DNA of 64,000 nucleotides from Streptomyces sp. NBC_00344 (GCF_036088315.1 NZ_CP107996.1:3552501-3616500); one strand, 5' to 3'; shown: positions 1 to 8,741, counted from the first letter of the stretch. Numbers and translations: made by a program. Notes: generated by a model from the letters alone, not told the origin.

Positions 1-65
1 GCCGCCACGAGGAGCAGGCGCGCGAGTGGAAGACCGGAGCGGGGCGGAGCGGTGGTCGCCGTCAT
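1..65 (-). CDS. N-terminus of probable CopC/CopD copper-resistance protein (partial)
   Basis: An ATG on the minus strand starts 14 bases after the PCuAC stop codon and runs off the left edge. Only about 21 residues are visible: a short polar lead (MTATTAPPRS) followed by the beginning of a hydrophobic stretch (ARLLLVA), as expected of a signal peptide or first membrane segment. In Streptomyces copper clusters the gene after sco and the PCuAC chaperone gene is usually a CopC/CopD-like membrane protein, so the product is inferred from position, not from the sequence itself. Confidence 0.45.
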   Translation of the reverse strand, partial: MTATTAPPRSGLPLARLLLVA

Positions 66-79
66 GGTGTGTCAGTCCC

Positions 80-556
80 TCATCGCTGCTTCGGGTTGTA
101 GGTGGGCTCCTTGACGGGAAGTTCCGCCTTGATCGTGCCGCCCTTCTCGAAGTGCAGTTGCACGGCTACCTGCTCGCCGCGCTCGGGCTGCTTCTTGAGG
201 TTCATGAACATGAGGTGGTTTCCACCGCGTTCCAGGTCCAGTTCGCCGTGGGCGGGGACCGGCAGGGACGTGACCTCCCGCATCCGCTGGTTCCGGGTGG
301 TGTGGAGGGTGATGTCGTCGGAGAGCCCGCTGGTGACGGAGGTGAGCCTGTCCGCCGTGGAGCCGGTGTTGGCCACGGTGACGAAGCCGGCCGCCATGCC
401 GCTGCCGCCGACGGGTTCGGGCATGAAGGACTCGGTGACCTTCAGCTCGGACCCGTTGCCGGCGGATGTGGAGCCGCCGTCCGACGAGCACCCGGCCAGA
501 GCCAGGGCCGTGGCGGCGGCTATCGCGGAGGTGACCGTGGCGATGCGGCGCCTCAC
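80..556 (-). CDS. PCuAC-type extracellular copper chaperone lipoprotein (ECuC-like)
   Basis: This 158-residue lipoprotein is predicted to bind Cu(I) outside the membrane and deliver it to cytochrome oxidase assembly or to Sco. A signal sequence ends in a lipobox (LALAGC, about residues 15-20). The PCuAC fold follows, with the expected metal ligands in order: a His and Met in LHTTRNQRM, then HLMFM, matching the H-M...H-x-M pattern of the family. The GTG start overlaps the stop of the upstream Sco gene (GTGA), so the two are translationally coupled. The same pair (Sco plus ECuC) is known from the copper-dependent morphogenesis pathway of S. lividans. I see no odd features. Confidence 0.9.
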   Translation of the reverse strand: MRRRIATVTSAIAAATALALAGCSSDGGSTSAGNGSELKVTESFMPEPVGGSGMAAGFVTVANTGSTADRLTSVTSGLSDDITLHTTRNQRMREVTSLPVPAHGELDLERGGNHLMFMNLKKQPERGEQVAVQLHFEKGGTIKAELPVKEPTYNPKQR

Positions 557-1218
557 GGATTCTCCCCCTTGATGATCTTGGGGAGGTCCTTGGTGTAGTC
601 CTGTGCCGTGGCGTCCTCGCCGTAGAGCAGATAGCCCTTGTCGGTCTTCGGTGAGAAGGCGATGACCTGCGCCCCGTGCATCGAGACGATCGAGCCGTCC
701 TTCTCCTTCTCGGTCGGGGAGATGCCGATGCCGATCGAGCGGGCACCGGCCTGGATCGCCGGGAAGCGGCCGGTGAGACCGATGAAGGACGGGTCCTGGG
801 ACTTCAGCCATGTGCCGAGTTCGGACGGGGTGTCACGGGCGGGGTCGGTGGTGACGAAGACGACCTGCAGCTTGTCCTGTTCGGCCTTGGGCAGCGCCTT
901 CTTGGCGACGGCGATATTGCCCATGGTCAGCGGGCAGACATCGGGGCAGTGGGTGTACCCGAAATAGATCAGGGTGGGCTTGCCCTTGGTCCGCTCGCGG
1001 AAGTCGAACTTCTTCCCGTGGGTGTCGGTGAGGACGAAGTCAGGCTTGATGAAGGGGGTGTCGAGTACAGTCGCGGCCCGTGTCTTGGCCGGGGCCGAGA
1101 CGTCGGCGACCGGGCTCTTGTCCGAACTGCCGCCGTCGGTGCCGCAGGCCGCGAGGGAGAAGGCGGCCGCCACCGCGAGGGCGGCGGCCGTCAGGGACTT
1201 CTGGTACGTGCTGTGCAT
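553..1218 (-). CDS. sco: Sco1/SenC/PrrC family copper-binding lipoprotein
   Basis: This 221-residue thioredoxin-fold copper metallochaperone acts at the outer face of the membrane in Cu(A) assembly of cytochrome c oxidase. The N-terminus is a signal peptide with lipobox SLAAC (about residues 21-25). The copper-binding CxxxC motif is visible as THCPDVCP, and the distal conserved His is in SMHGAQV near residue 180. Length is normal for the family. It lies between ycnI upstream and the PCuAC chaperone downstream, whose start overlaps this stop, which supports one operon for copper trafficking. Confidence 0.92.
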   Translation of the reverse strand: MHSTYQKSLTAAALAVAAAFSLAACGTDGGSSDKSPVADVSAPAKTRAATVLDTPFIKPDFVLTDTHGKKFDFRERTKGKPTLIYFGYTHCPDVCPLTMGNIAVAKKALPKAEQDKLQVVFVTTDPARDTPSELGTWLKSQDPSFIGLTGRFPAIQAGARSIGIGISPTEKEKDGSIVSMHGAQVIAFSPKTDKGYLLYGEDATAQDYTKDLPKIIKGENP

Positions 1219-1263
1219 GGAGGAGTGTCCCGGTTGCTGTGATGGGGTCGGTGGTGCGCGCCG

Positions 1264-2001
1264 TCAGGCCGCGCGGCGCCGTCCGGCGAGGAGGCCGAAG
1301 GCCACGCCCGCGATGCCGATGACGATGCCCGCGATGCCGAGGATCCGGGCGGTGCTGTCGCTGTCGGACGAGGAGGCGGTGTCCTTCTTGTCCGCGCTGC
1401 TCGCGGTGGCGGCGTCCTTGCCCGACGCGGCGGTGTCCGATGCGGCGCTCGCGTCGCCCTCCTCGTCCTGCGCGGCGCTGAGCTTGAGAACCGGCGCCGG
1501 GTTCTCCGGCTCGTCGGCGCCCGGCTTCTGCTCCTCGATCCAGCGCACTACCTCCTTGTTGGAGTAGGTCTGCAGTGCCTTGAAGGTCAGCTGGTCGGCA
1601 TCGGTGGGCAGTTGGCCGACGGAGAGCGGGAACCGCTGGAACTGGCCGGGCTCGATCGTGCCGCCGGTCCACGTGACCTTGGAGACCGCCTCGTCGATCT
1701 GCTTGCCGTGGACGGTCAGCGGCTTGGCGAGCTTGGTCTTTGTGATCTTGATGTGCCAGCCGGGCACGGGCTCCGCCGACACCGACGCGAGCGGGTGGTC
1801 GGTCGGCATGCTGACTTCGAGCTTCGTGGTCGACGCGTTGTCGCGCTCATTGGGGACCTTGAAGGCGATGGTGGCGTAGCCCCCCTTGGCGGCCGCGCCG
1901 TCCGGCTGGACGACGACATGCGCGAACGCGGTGCCGGAGACCAGCAGGACGGTGGTCGCTGCGACGCCGCCGACAACAGCGAAACGACGGGTGATGCTCA
2001 T
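1264..2001 (-). CDS. ycnI: YcnI/DUF1775 family copper-binding membrane protein
   Basis: This 245-residue exported protein starts with a signal peptide ending ...GTAFA-HVVV, so signal cleavage would expose an N-terminal His. That His is the Cu(II) ligand of YcnI's His-brace-like site (family knowledge). The DUF1775 beta-sandwich occupies roughly residues 28-165. A low-complexity Ser/Ala/Asp spacer and a C-terminal transmembrane helix ending GRRRAA follow. The start chosen is the ATG of MSITRRF, because the 24 in-frame codons further upstream have no signal-peptide character. It heads the run of copper genes on this strand. Confidence 0.88.
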   Translation of the reverse strand: MSITRRFAVVGGVAATTVLLVSGTAFAHVVVQPDGAAAKGGYATIAFKVPNERDNASTTKLEVSMPTDHPLASVSAEPVPGWHIKITKTKLAKPLTVHGKQIDEAVSKVTWTGGTIEPGQFQRFPLSVGQLPTDADQLTFKALQTYSNKEVVRWIEEQKPGADEPENPAPVLKLSAAQDEEGDASAASDTAASGKDAATASSADKKDTASSSDSDSTARILGIAGIVIGIAGVAFGLLAGRRRAA

Positions 2002-2103
2002 ACGGAACACACTCCACGGTGCGATGAGGAAGAGTGACAGCCCGCACACGGGTGCGCACGGGCAGCACGGCACCGCTCCCGGGATCGCGTGAGGGGTGCC
2101 GCG

Positions 2104-2958
2104 TCAGGCTGTGTGTACGTATACGAGCGGTGGCCCGCGCCTGATCACCATGTGCTGAAGTGCTTCCCCGGCTCTCCAGTGGGGCGTGGGGAGTGGTGCG
2201 CATCCGGCGCGCGGAGGCTGTGCGGGTGCGCCGACAAGACCCGAGCGCAGGGCGCGTACCAGGGCGAGCGCGGCGCGCAGGTTCCGCACCAGCGCCCCCT
2301 CGGCCACTCCGTGCGACATCCGGGTCAGCCGGAGCAGTGCGATCTCTCCGCGGCGCAGCAGCCAGCCCGTGACGAGGGCGGCGAGCAGATGCCCGAGCGC
2401 CATCGGCAGCGAGGGCAGCATCATCGTGGAGGCGGCCGTCGGCCGCGGCGCCGGGACGGCACCCGCTGCCGGGTCGAGCCCGGCCGCGGCGACGATGCTG
2501 TGCGCCCGCGACAGGCTCAGCCCAGCGGCGCCCTCGCCGCAGACGAGCTTCCCGGCGAGCGCCACCACGCCGGCCGGGTCGGTGGCCGGGCGACCCATGG
2601 GCATGGACCGGCCCATCGGGTTCATCATGTCCATCGGGCCCATGGACGCCATGGCACCCATGCCGCGCAGGGAGCCCGCCGTCATGGAGCCCTGCTGGCC
2701 GAGACCGAACAGCGTGTGCAGCCCGAGCTGCCCGACGGTCAGCGCGGTGGCGATGCACGGCAGCGACCTGGCCCGGCCGGCCAGCGGCGTGGCCAGCGCG
2801 AAGAGGCCCAGGAAGCCCAGGACGAGCGGCCGCCACGGGACCGGTGCGCCGGACGCGAGGGCGTGCCCCACCCCGGCCAGCACGACGCAGACCGCGGTGA
2901 ACACCGCGGTCCTCAACAGCCGTGGACCGGCTGCGGCGCGTACGGCTGAGGTAGACAT
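2104..2958 (-). CDS. Met-rich multi-pass membrane protein, possibly copper-linked
   Basis: This 284-residue protein has hydrophobic helices at about residues 13-35, 43-60, 65-85 and 165-190. Between the third and fourth lies a Met-rich stretch (for example GMGAMASMGPMDMMNP and MGRSMPMG). The C-terminus is basic and Arg-rich. Proteins like this are conserved in Streptomyces but have no assigned function that I know. Met-rich clusters are typical copper(I) ligands, and the gene directly precedes ycnI-sco-PCuAC on the same strand (about 100 bases from stop to the next start), so a role in copper transport or sensing is a plausible inference and no more. Confidence 0.7.
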   Translation of the reverse strand: MSTSAVRAAAGPRLLRTAVFTAVCVVLAGVGHALASGAPVPWRPLVLGFLGLFALATPLAGRARSLPCIATALTVGQLGLHTLFGLGQQGSMTAGSLRGMGAMASMGPMDMMNPMGRSMPMGRPATDPAGVVALAGKLVCGEGAAGLSLSRAHSIVAAAGLDPAAGAVPAPRPTAASTMMLPSLPMALGHLLAALVTGWLLRRGEIALLRLTRMSHGVAEGALVRNLRAALALVRALRSGLVGAPAQPPRAGCAPLPTPHWRAGEALQHMVIRRGPPLVYVHTA

Positions 2959-3182
2959 GGCCGGGCCATCATCGCACTGGGCGGGTGGTCTCCATACGGC
3001 AGGTCCGGAAGATCACCATCCGCCCAGGTGGCCCGGATAGCACGCACTTGTGCCTGCGCTGTACCGGCGTACGAGCCGCACCCGTCCGCCGAATGAGCGT
3101 TATCACATCAACTGGGTGCTTACAACGGCGGTCTCGCGGCAATAGGTAACCGTATGTCGAGCCGCAGCCAGGAGGCTGGAGC

Positions 3183-3662
3183 ATGAGCATCTGGTGGTCT
3201 CTCCATTTGCGGCGCGAAGCCGCGAGCGTTCCGCTCGCCCGTCGACTTCTGCTCGGTGCCATGGAGACCGCGGGCGTCGACCCCGACATCTCCTTCGACC
3301 TGTCGGTCGCGCTGAGCGAGGCCTGTGCGAACGCGGTGGAGCACGGCGGATACGGGGAGCCGGGCGCCGCATCGGAGTCGGCTGCCATGGGGTTCCGGGT
3401 GACCGCGTTCCTCGACGGCGAGCGGTGCCGTATCGAGGTCACCGACTCGGGGCCGGGCTTTCCCTCCCGGCGGGGGCGCCGCGCGGCGGCGCATCAGGTC
3501 CGCAGACAGGCCTCGCCCTCGGCGGAGAGCGGCCGGGGGCTCTGTCTGATCGAGGAGCTCGCCGACCACGTGGATTTCTGCAACCGGCCGGGCCGGGGCG
3601 CGATGGTGCGCTTCGACAAGGTCCTGAAATGGCGCGAGGACGCGCTGCTCAGCTTGGGCTGA
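3183..3662 (+). CDS. Stand-alone HATPase_c (anti-sigma/RsbW-like) regulator
   Basis: This 159-residue protein is a GHKL-fold ATPase of the RsbW/SpoIIAB type, without kinase dimerisation or sensor domains. The N box is EACANAVEHG (about residues 48-57), the G1 box DSGPGF (about 90-95) and the G2 region GRGLCLIEELAD (about 117-128). Such solo HATPases act in partner-switching circuits by binding sigma factors or phosphorylating STAS-domain antagonists. No STAS gene is adjacent, so its partner is unknown. An SD-like GGAGG lies upstream of the ATG. The stop codon sits inside a hairpin (see 3645-3666). Confidence 0.85.
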   Translation: MSIWWSLHLRREAASVPLARRLLLGAMETAGVDPDISFDLSVALSEACANAVEHGGYGEPGAASESAAMGFRVTAFLDGERCRIEVTDSGPGFPSRRGRRAAAHQVRRQASPSAESGRGLCLIEELADHVDFCNRPGRGAMVRFDKVLKWREDALLSLG

Positions 3663-3666
3663 GCAG
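3645..3666 (+). terminator. Short perfect hairpin over the stop codon
   Basis: Nine-base arms CTGCTCAGC and GCTGAGCAG flank a TTGG loop. The stop codon of the HATPase gene lies in the right arm. It probably works as a terminator between this gene and the convergent aminopeptidase gene. There is no T-tract. Confidence 0.5.
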
Positions 3667-3695
3667 CACGTCCCCGTGGCGCGTGGAACGGGCGG

Positions 3696-5171
3696 TCAGG
3701 CCTGCTTGAGCGAGGCCATCCAGGCCTCGACCTCGTCGGAACTGCGCGGCAGCGCCGCGGAGAGGTTCCGGTTGCCGTCCGCGGTGACGATGATGTCGTC
3801 CTCGATGCGGACGCCGATGCCGCGGTACTCCGCGGGCACGGTGAGGTCGTCGGCCTGGAAGTAGAGACCGGGCTCGACAGTCAGGCACATCCCGGGCTCG
3901 AGGGTGCCGTTGACGTATGCCTCGGTGCGGGCCGCGGCGCAGTCATGGACATCGAGGCCGAGCATGTGACCGGTGCCGTGCAGGGTCCAGCGGCGCTGCA
4001 GACCGAGTTCGAGCACCCGCTCGACGGAGCCTTCGACCAGTCCCCACTCGACGAGCTTCTCGGCGAGCACGCGCTGCGACGCATCGTGGAAGTCACGGTA
4101 GGCGGCGCCGGGCTTGACCGCCGCGATGCCGGCTTCCTGGGCTTCGTAGACGGCATCGTAGATCTTGCGCTGGAGCTCGTTGAAGCGTCCGTCGATGGGC
4201 AGGGTGCGGGTGACGTCGGCGGTGTAGAGCGAGTGGGTCTCCACGCCGGCGTCGAGCAGCAGCAGTTCGCCCGACCGGACGTCGCCGTCGTTGCGCACCC
4301 AGTGCAGGGTGGTGGCGTGCGGGCCGGCGGCGCAGATCGAGCCGTAGCCGATGTCGTTGCCCTCGACACGGGCGCGCAGGAAGAAGGTGCCCTCGATGTA
4401 GCGCTCCGATGTGGCCTCGGCCTTGTCGAGGATCCTCACGACATCCTCGAAGCCGCGGACGGTCGAGTCGACGGCCTTCTGCAGTTCGCCGATCTCGAAT
4501 TCGTCCTTCACGGCGCGGGCCTCGGAGAGGTACACCCGCAGTTCCTCGTCGCGCTCCGCGGTGACCTTGTCGGCCAGCGCGGCTTCGATGCCGGCGTCGT
4601 GGCCCCGCACGTTACGGACCGGGCCGGTGGCCCCGGTGAGCGTGGCGGGCAGTTCACGGACGTCCTCGGCGGGGATGCCCAGGAGCTGTTCGGCCTCGGT
4701 GAGGGAGTGCCTGCGGCCGACCCACAGCTCGCCCTGCCCGTCCAGCCAGAACTCGCCGTTCTCCCGGTCGGAGCGCGGCAGCAGGTAGATCGTCGCCCGG
4801 TGTCCTTCATCCGCCGGTTCCAGGACGAGTACGCCGTCCTGAGTCCCGTCGCCGGTGAGATAGGCGTACTCGGTGGAGGGGCGGAACGCGTACTCCGTGT
4901 CGTTGGAGCGGGTCTTCAGATTGCCTGCCGGGATCACCAGACGTTCGCCCGGAAAGCGTGCGGAGAGTGCGGCACGGCGCTCTGCCGTGCGGCCGGCCTG
5001 GGGGATCGGCTGCAGGTTGTGCAGCTCGGTGTCGGCCCAGCCCGACTTCATGTTCTCGGCGAGCTCGTCGGAGACGCCCGGGTACAGGCCGTTCTTCCGC
5101 TGCTTGATGGGCTCTGTCTCTTCCGGGCTTTCCGGGGTCTCCGGGTGTTCCGGGGTGAGCTCCTCTGACAC
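3696..5171 (-). CDS. pepP: Xaa-Pro aminopeptidase (aminopeptidase P, M24B family)
   Basis: This 491-residue metallopeptidase removes the N-terminal residue from peptides with Pro at position 2. An N-terminal AMP_N domain occupies about residues 55-200 and the pita-bread catalytic domain about 225-480. The five metal ligands can be read: LLLDAGVET and YTADVTRT (two Asp), HGTGHMLGLD (His), VEPGLYF (Glu) and RIEDDIIV (Glu). The GTG start is preferred over the ATG seven codons upstream because AAGGAG lies six bases before it. An acidic, Pro/Glu-rich N-terminal tail (about 25 residues) precedes the fold, as is common in actinobacterial homologues. It is convergent with the HATPase gene. Confidence 0.92.
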   Translation of the reverse strand: MSEELTPEHPETPESPEETEPIKQRKNGLYPGVSDELAENMKSGWADTELHNLQPIPQAGRTAERRAALSARFPGERLVIPAGNLKTRSNDTEYAFRPSTEYAYLTGDGTQDGVLVLEPADEGHRATIYLLPRSDRENGEFWLDGQGELWVGRRHSLTEAEQLLGIPAEDVRELPATLTGATGPVRNVRGHDAGIEAALADKVTAERDEELRVYLSEARAVKDEFEIGELQKAVDSTVRGFEDVVRILDKAEATSERYIEGTFFLRARVEGNDIGYGSICAAGPHATTLHWVRNDGDVRSGELLLLDAGVETHSLYTADVTRTLPIDGRFNELQRKIYDAVYEAQEAGIAAVKPGAAYRDFHDASQRVLAEKLVEWGLVEGSVERVLELGLQRRWTLHGTGHMLGLDVHDCAAARTEAYVNGTLEPGMCLTVEPGLYFQADDLTVPAEYRGIGVRIEDDIIVTADGNRNLSAALPRSSDEVEAWMASLKQA

Positions 5172-5265
5172 GTCTTCTCCTTGATACGACACTGGGCCTC
5201 CTTCATCGTACGGCTGTACGGAAGGGGGCCCAGAGCCGAAAGGCCTGTTACCTGTCCGGCCCGAG

Positions 5266-6693
5266 TCAGTCGAAGCGCGCCGCCAGGATCACCACGTCCT
5301 CGGTGTTCTGCTGCCCGTCCGGACCGTCGGGCAGCATGGCCCGCAGCACATGGTCCGCGATGTCCGCCGGGTTGCCGCGCAGCGGACCGGGCACGTGCGC
5401 AGCCGCAGAGTGCAGCCGGGCGAACGCGCGGTCCATGGAGTCGCCCGTGCGGCGCAGCAGGCCGTCCGTGCACAGCAGCACCGTTTCTCCCGGTGCGGCG
5501 CAGAACTCCACACTCGGTGCTTCCCAGCAGGCCAGCATGGTCAGCGGCGCCGAGAGCGAGGTCTCGATGAATTCGGTGCGCCGCTCGCCGACGACCAGCG
5601 GGGGGATGTGCCCTGCCCCGGCCAGCACGATCCTGCGTGCCGCGGGCTCGCAGTAGGCGAAGAGAGCGGTCGCCGAGCTGCCGGGTTCGGTCAGCCGCAG
5701 CAGCAGCTCGAGATCGGAGAGTACGGCGACGGGGTCCTCGCCCTCCATCACGGCATAAGCACGCAGACCGGCCCGCAGCCGCCCCATCGCGGCCACCGCA
5801 CCGGGGCCGGATCCGGAGACCGACCCGACGGACAGGCCCAGCGCTCCGTCGGGGAGCGGCAGGGCGTCGTACCAGTCACCGCCTCCGGAGGAACCGGCGC
5901 GGTGAGAGGCCGCGAGCCGGACCCCGGGCACCCGCGGCAGTCTGCTGGGCAGCATTTCCTCGGCGATCGCCGCCATCCGGGCGCGGGCCCGGTGCAGCTC
6001 GACCAGCCGGGCCAGATGCTCACTGGCGTAACGCGCGTAGAGACCGGCGAGACGGCGCTGACGGTCCGCCGGTTCCGCCGGTTCGTCGTAGAGCCAGACG
6101 GCGGCGCCGAGCAGACCGGCTGTCCTGGTGGCCAGCGGGACTGCGTAACTGGCCGCGAAGCCGAGGCGGACAGCGACCTCACGGAAGCGGGGGTCGGTGT
6201 TCTTGTCGGCGAGCAGGTCGGGCGTGGCGATGCCCACGGTGGCGCCCTCCGTGGCACTGGCGTCTCCGAGGCCGGCGTCCAGGATCCGTCCGTGTGCGGT
6301 GGCGCTGCGCGGCACGGTGTCGAGGTGGCCGAGTTCGGCGTGCGCCAGCCCGAGTCCGACGGTGGCCGTGGGGTCGCGGTGGTCACCGGAGGCCCCGGAG
6401 CCGGCGGCGTCGGCCGGTTCCAGTACGACAAGACCGCGGCGGGCGCCGACCAGCGCGGCGCCGGCCTGGAGGAGTTCCTGGAGGGCGTCGTCCAGGGTCC
6501 CGGTGGCCGCCAGCCGTTCTGTGAGTTCGTGCAGCGTCGTGAGGTCGAAGACCCACCCGGCGAGCCGGTCCTGGATCAGCGCGCCCGGTGGGGTGACCGG
6601 CCCGGGCTCGGCTGGAGACGGTGCGGCATTGTGAGCGGGCGCCGGAACGGTGGAATCGATTCCAGCCACTTTCGGCAGGTGAGGTGCGCTCAT
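5266..6693 (-). CDS. GAF-PP2C (SpoIIE/RsbU-type) protein serine phosphatase
   Basis: This 475-residue cytoplasmic phosphatase has a GAF sensor domain at about residues 60-230 and a SpoIIE/PP2C catalytic domain at about 255-475. Metal-binding Asp residues are visible in SGGGDWYDALPL, LLCTDGLL and EDVVILAARFD. Family members dephosphorylate STAS-domain anti-anti-sigma proteins, so it belongs to the partner-switching toolkit, but no STAS gene is next to it. The ATG at 6693 is chosen because AAGG lies nine bases upstream. An alternative in-frame ATG at 6729 with GGGG before it would add 12 residues. Confidence 0.87.
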   Translation of the reverse strand: MSAPHLPKVAGIDSTVPAPAHNAAPSPAEPGPVTPPGALIQDRLAGWVFDLTTLHELTERLAATGTLDDALQELLQAGAALVGARRGLVVLEPADAAGSGASGDHRDPTATVGLGLAHAELGHLDTVPRSATAHGRILDAGLGDASATEGATVGIATPDLLADKNTDPRFREVAVRLGFAASYAVPLATRTAGLLGAAVWLYDEPAEPADRQRRLAGLYARYASEHLARLVELHRARARMAAIAEEMLPSRLPRVPGVRLAASHRAGSSGGGDWYDALPLPDGALGLSVGSVSGSGPGAVAAMGRLRAGLRAYAVMEGEDPVAVLSDLELLLRLTEPGSSATALFAYCEPAARRIVLAGAGHIPPLVVGERRTEFIETSLSAPLTMLACWEAPSVEFCAAPGETVLLCTDGLLRRTGDSMDRAFARLHSAAAHVPGPLRGNPADIADHVLRAMLPDGPDGQQNTEDVVILAARFD

Positions 6694-7265
6694 GGCAGCC
6701 GACCTTCTGACTGGTACGTCTCGCTCCATAGCATGGCAAACCCCTATGCCGTTCTGCGCAGCTAACCAGGGATCCACATGTACACGCAGAAGTGAGGGCA
6801 TGTCCAGCATTGTCCTCGCGGGATTCCTGGTGTCCGTGCGATAGTTGGTGCTGTCCCTATTAGACAACCAACTTGGCTGGAAAATGTCCCCCCGTGCAGC
6901 GATTTGCTGTCGACTGAAGTCGTTCGGCAGAGCGTCATATCGAGTGCGGCGGGTACGTAGTCGATGATGGTCAGGGGCAGTTGGTGCCGCCCCGGAACCT
7001 GGCGGCCGACCTGAGCGTCCTTACCGCTGCAGGTCGTGTCACATCCCCGGATGGCGGGGTTCGTACAGCGGAACAGCACGGAAGCACGGGACGAACTACG
7101 CGCCACGCACGCGTCACCCCCCGCCATGCCTGAGAAAAGAACTCGAAACAGGCTCCGCCCTGCTGGTAATCCACACCGCAGGCCCAGAGTTCGCGTACGC
7201 ACAGTGACGTGATGCACGCATGGCGCGACGTGGACCTGGGCCTCAACGGAAAGGAACGAGCGCTC
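6694..7265. other. 572-base divergent intergenic region
   Basis: I see no convincing gene between the PP2C gene (minus) and the Prim-Pol-like gene (plus). It must hold both promoters. A 7-base inverted repeat, AGTTGGT (6843-6849) and ACCAACT (6867-6873), with a 17-base A/T-rich spacer is the only marked structure. It lies where a promoter for the minus-strand phosphatase would be expected. Confidence 0.5.
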
Positions 7266-7973
7266 ATGCGCGAGATCCTCGGAAAGCGTCGCGGGCTCCG
7301 GTTCCGGCGCAGCGGGAGGCATGCACAGCTCGAAGCGGCGCTCACCTGCGCCACGGTCCGGCAATGGCCCGTACTCCCCGGTGTGGGGCGCGCAGCGCCC
7401 GGCGGCCGGGACCGCGCCTGTGCCTGTCCCGACCCCGACTGCGCCGTTCCCGGCGCACACCCCTTCGAACCCGGACTTCTGGCGGCGACCACGGATGAGC
7501 GCATGGTGCGCTGGTGGTGGGGCAACCGTCCGGCGGCACCTCTGATCCTGGCGACCGGTGGCCGTGCGCCCTGCGCGCTCAGCCTTCCCGCCGTCGCGGG
7601 CGCCCGCGCCCTGGTGGCCCTCGATGGAATGGGTGTCCGGCTCGGCCCGGTCGTGGCGACACCCACCCGCTGGTCGCTGCTGGTGGCTCCGTATTCCCTG
7701 GAGCGGCTCGGTGAGCTGCTGCACGCCAAGGACTGGGTGCCGAGCTCGCTGCGTTTCCACGGTGAAGGCGGCTATCTGGTGCTGCCGCCGTCCGAGACGG
7801 GGGCCGGCCCCGTCTGGTGGGAGCGGGCTCCCTCCCCTGCGCCCCGGATCCGCACCGGCGCGGCAGGCCCCGCCGCTGCCGCGCCCTGGCTGCCGGACGT
7901 CGAGGCGGTGGTGGACGCGCTGGTCGAGGCGAGCAGTGGTGCCCCCGGCGGTGGCAGCAGACTCGCCTACTGA
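7266..7973 (+). CDS. Prim-Pol-like (bifunctional DNA primase/polymerase-type) protein, degenerate
   Basis: This 235-residue protein resembles the N-terminal domain of archaeo-eukaryotic-type primase/polymerases as annotated in Streptomyces. The Cys-containing segment CACPDPDC followed by GAHPFEP (about residues 55-75) matches the element that often precedes the catalytic core. The DxD metal-binding motif expected about 50 residues later is not evident (ALVALDGMG only), so catalytic activity is doubtful. The start MREILGKRR is typical of the group, and AAAGGA lies about ten bases upstream. A palindromic hairpin terminates the gene. Its function is unknown. Confidence 0.65.
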   Translation: MREILGKRRGLRFRRSGRHAQLEAALTCATVRQWPVLPGVGRAAPGGRDRACACPDPDCAVPGAHPFEPGLLAATTDERMVRWWWGNRPAAPLILATGGRAPCALSLPAVAGARALVALDGMGVRLGPVVATPTRWSLLVAPYSLERLGELLHAKDWVPSSLRFHGEGGYLVLPPSETGAGPVWWERAPSPAPRIRTGAAGPAAAAPWLPDVEAVVDALVEASSGAPGGGSRLAY

Positions 7974-8031
7974 GGGTCCGCGGCCCGGCCCGCTCACTCG
8001 TACGGGTTGAGCCTTGCGGGTCTTCCGCGGG

Positions 8032-8063
8032 AAACGGGCGTACGGCCGGCCGTACGCCCGTTT
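8032..8063 (+). terminator. Perfect 32-base palindrome, terminator-like
   Basis: AAACGGGCGTACGGCC is followed immediately by its exact reverse complement, with no loop, and then a few T residues. It lies about 60 bases after the Prim-Pol-like stop codon. It could end transcription in either direction. Confidence 0.65.
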
Positions 8064-8155
8064 TTCATGGATATCGTCGCCCCACCTTCATTGCGGCCGG
8101 CGGAGCTGCCGGCCCGAGTCGATGGCCGCAGCAGCCGGCAGGTGGGACCCGTGCC

Positions 8156-8722
8156 ATGAACTTCCGCACCACCGGCCTCGGAGCCGCAGTGCTCCTCGCC
8201 GTGCTGCTCCCGGTGACCGCGGTCGCGGGACCTGCGACGGGCCCGGGCCGTGAGGCGGCGGGCTCACCCATGGCGCCGAGCGCACCGTCGGGCGGCGCGG
8301 CGGTTCTGTCCGGAACTCGCGCCTCCACTGTGACTGCGGTGGCGCCCCCGCGTGCCTCCGCCCGATGCGGTCCGGAAGGGTCGTCCCCCGACGGGGTCGA
8401 GGCGCAGACCTGCGTCATGACCCGGCGAGGAGTCCGGGGCGCGCGGAGTGTCACCTGGGCGCGCACCTACTACCGCAATGCCACCGGCGTACAACTCGAC
8501 GCGGTGGTGGTCATGCTCGCACCCGGCGGCCGGACGGTGGAGATGCATTGCGGGCTGGGTACGGAGGACGAGCCCGCACTGTGCGAGACACCCCGTGAAC
8601 CGGTGCGCGGGCGGCCCGCCGGGTACGCGGCGGTGGCGGAGTTCGCGCGAGCGGGGGATGGCGGCGACACCCGGATGCTGCTGCGCTCCGGCAGCAACTC
8701 GCCGGTGTCCGCCGGGCATTGA
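8156..8722 (+). CDS. Secreted protein of unknown function, four Cys
   Basis: This 188-residue protein has an N-terminal signal peptide (MNFRTTGLGAAVLLAVLLP, cleavage near VAGPA) and an Ala/Pro/Ser-rich spacer. A C-terminal region of about 120 residues carries four Cys (ARCGPEG, QTCVMTRR, MHCGLG, ALCETP), which could form two disulfides. I do not recognise the family. GGTGGG precedes the ATG by nine bases. It stands alone between two hairpins, so it is probably monocistronic. Confidence 0.72.
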   Translation: MNFRTTGLGAAVLLAVLLPVTAVAGPATGPGREAAGSPMAPSAPSGGAAVLSGTRASTVTAVAPPRASARCGPEGSSPDGVEAQTCVMTRRGVRGARSVTWARTYYRNATGVQLDAVVVMLAPGGRTVEMHCGLGTEDEPALCETPREPVRGRPAGYAAVAEFARAGDGGDTRMLLRSGSNSPVSAGH

Positions 8723-8741
8723 GGTGTCCGGCAATGAAAGG

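Noticed and set aside
7817..8155. N-terminal extension of the secreted protein at 8156
   Set aside because: The upstream in-frame codons overlap the Prim-Pol-like gene and terminator palindrome; the signal peptide begins at MNFRTTG.
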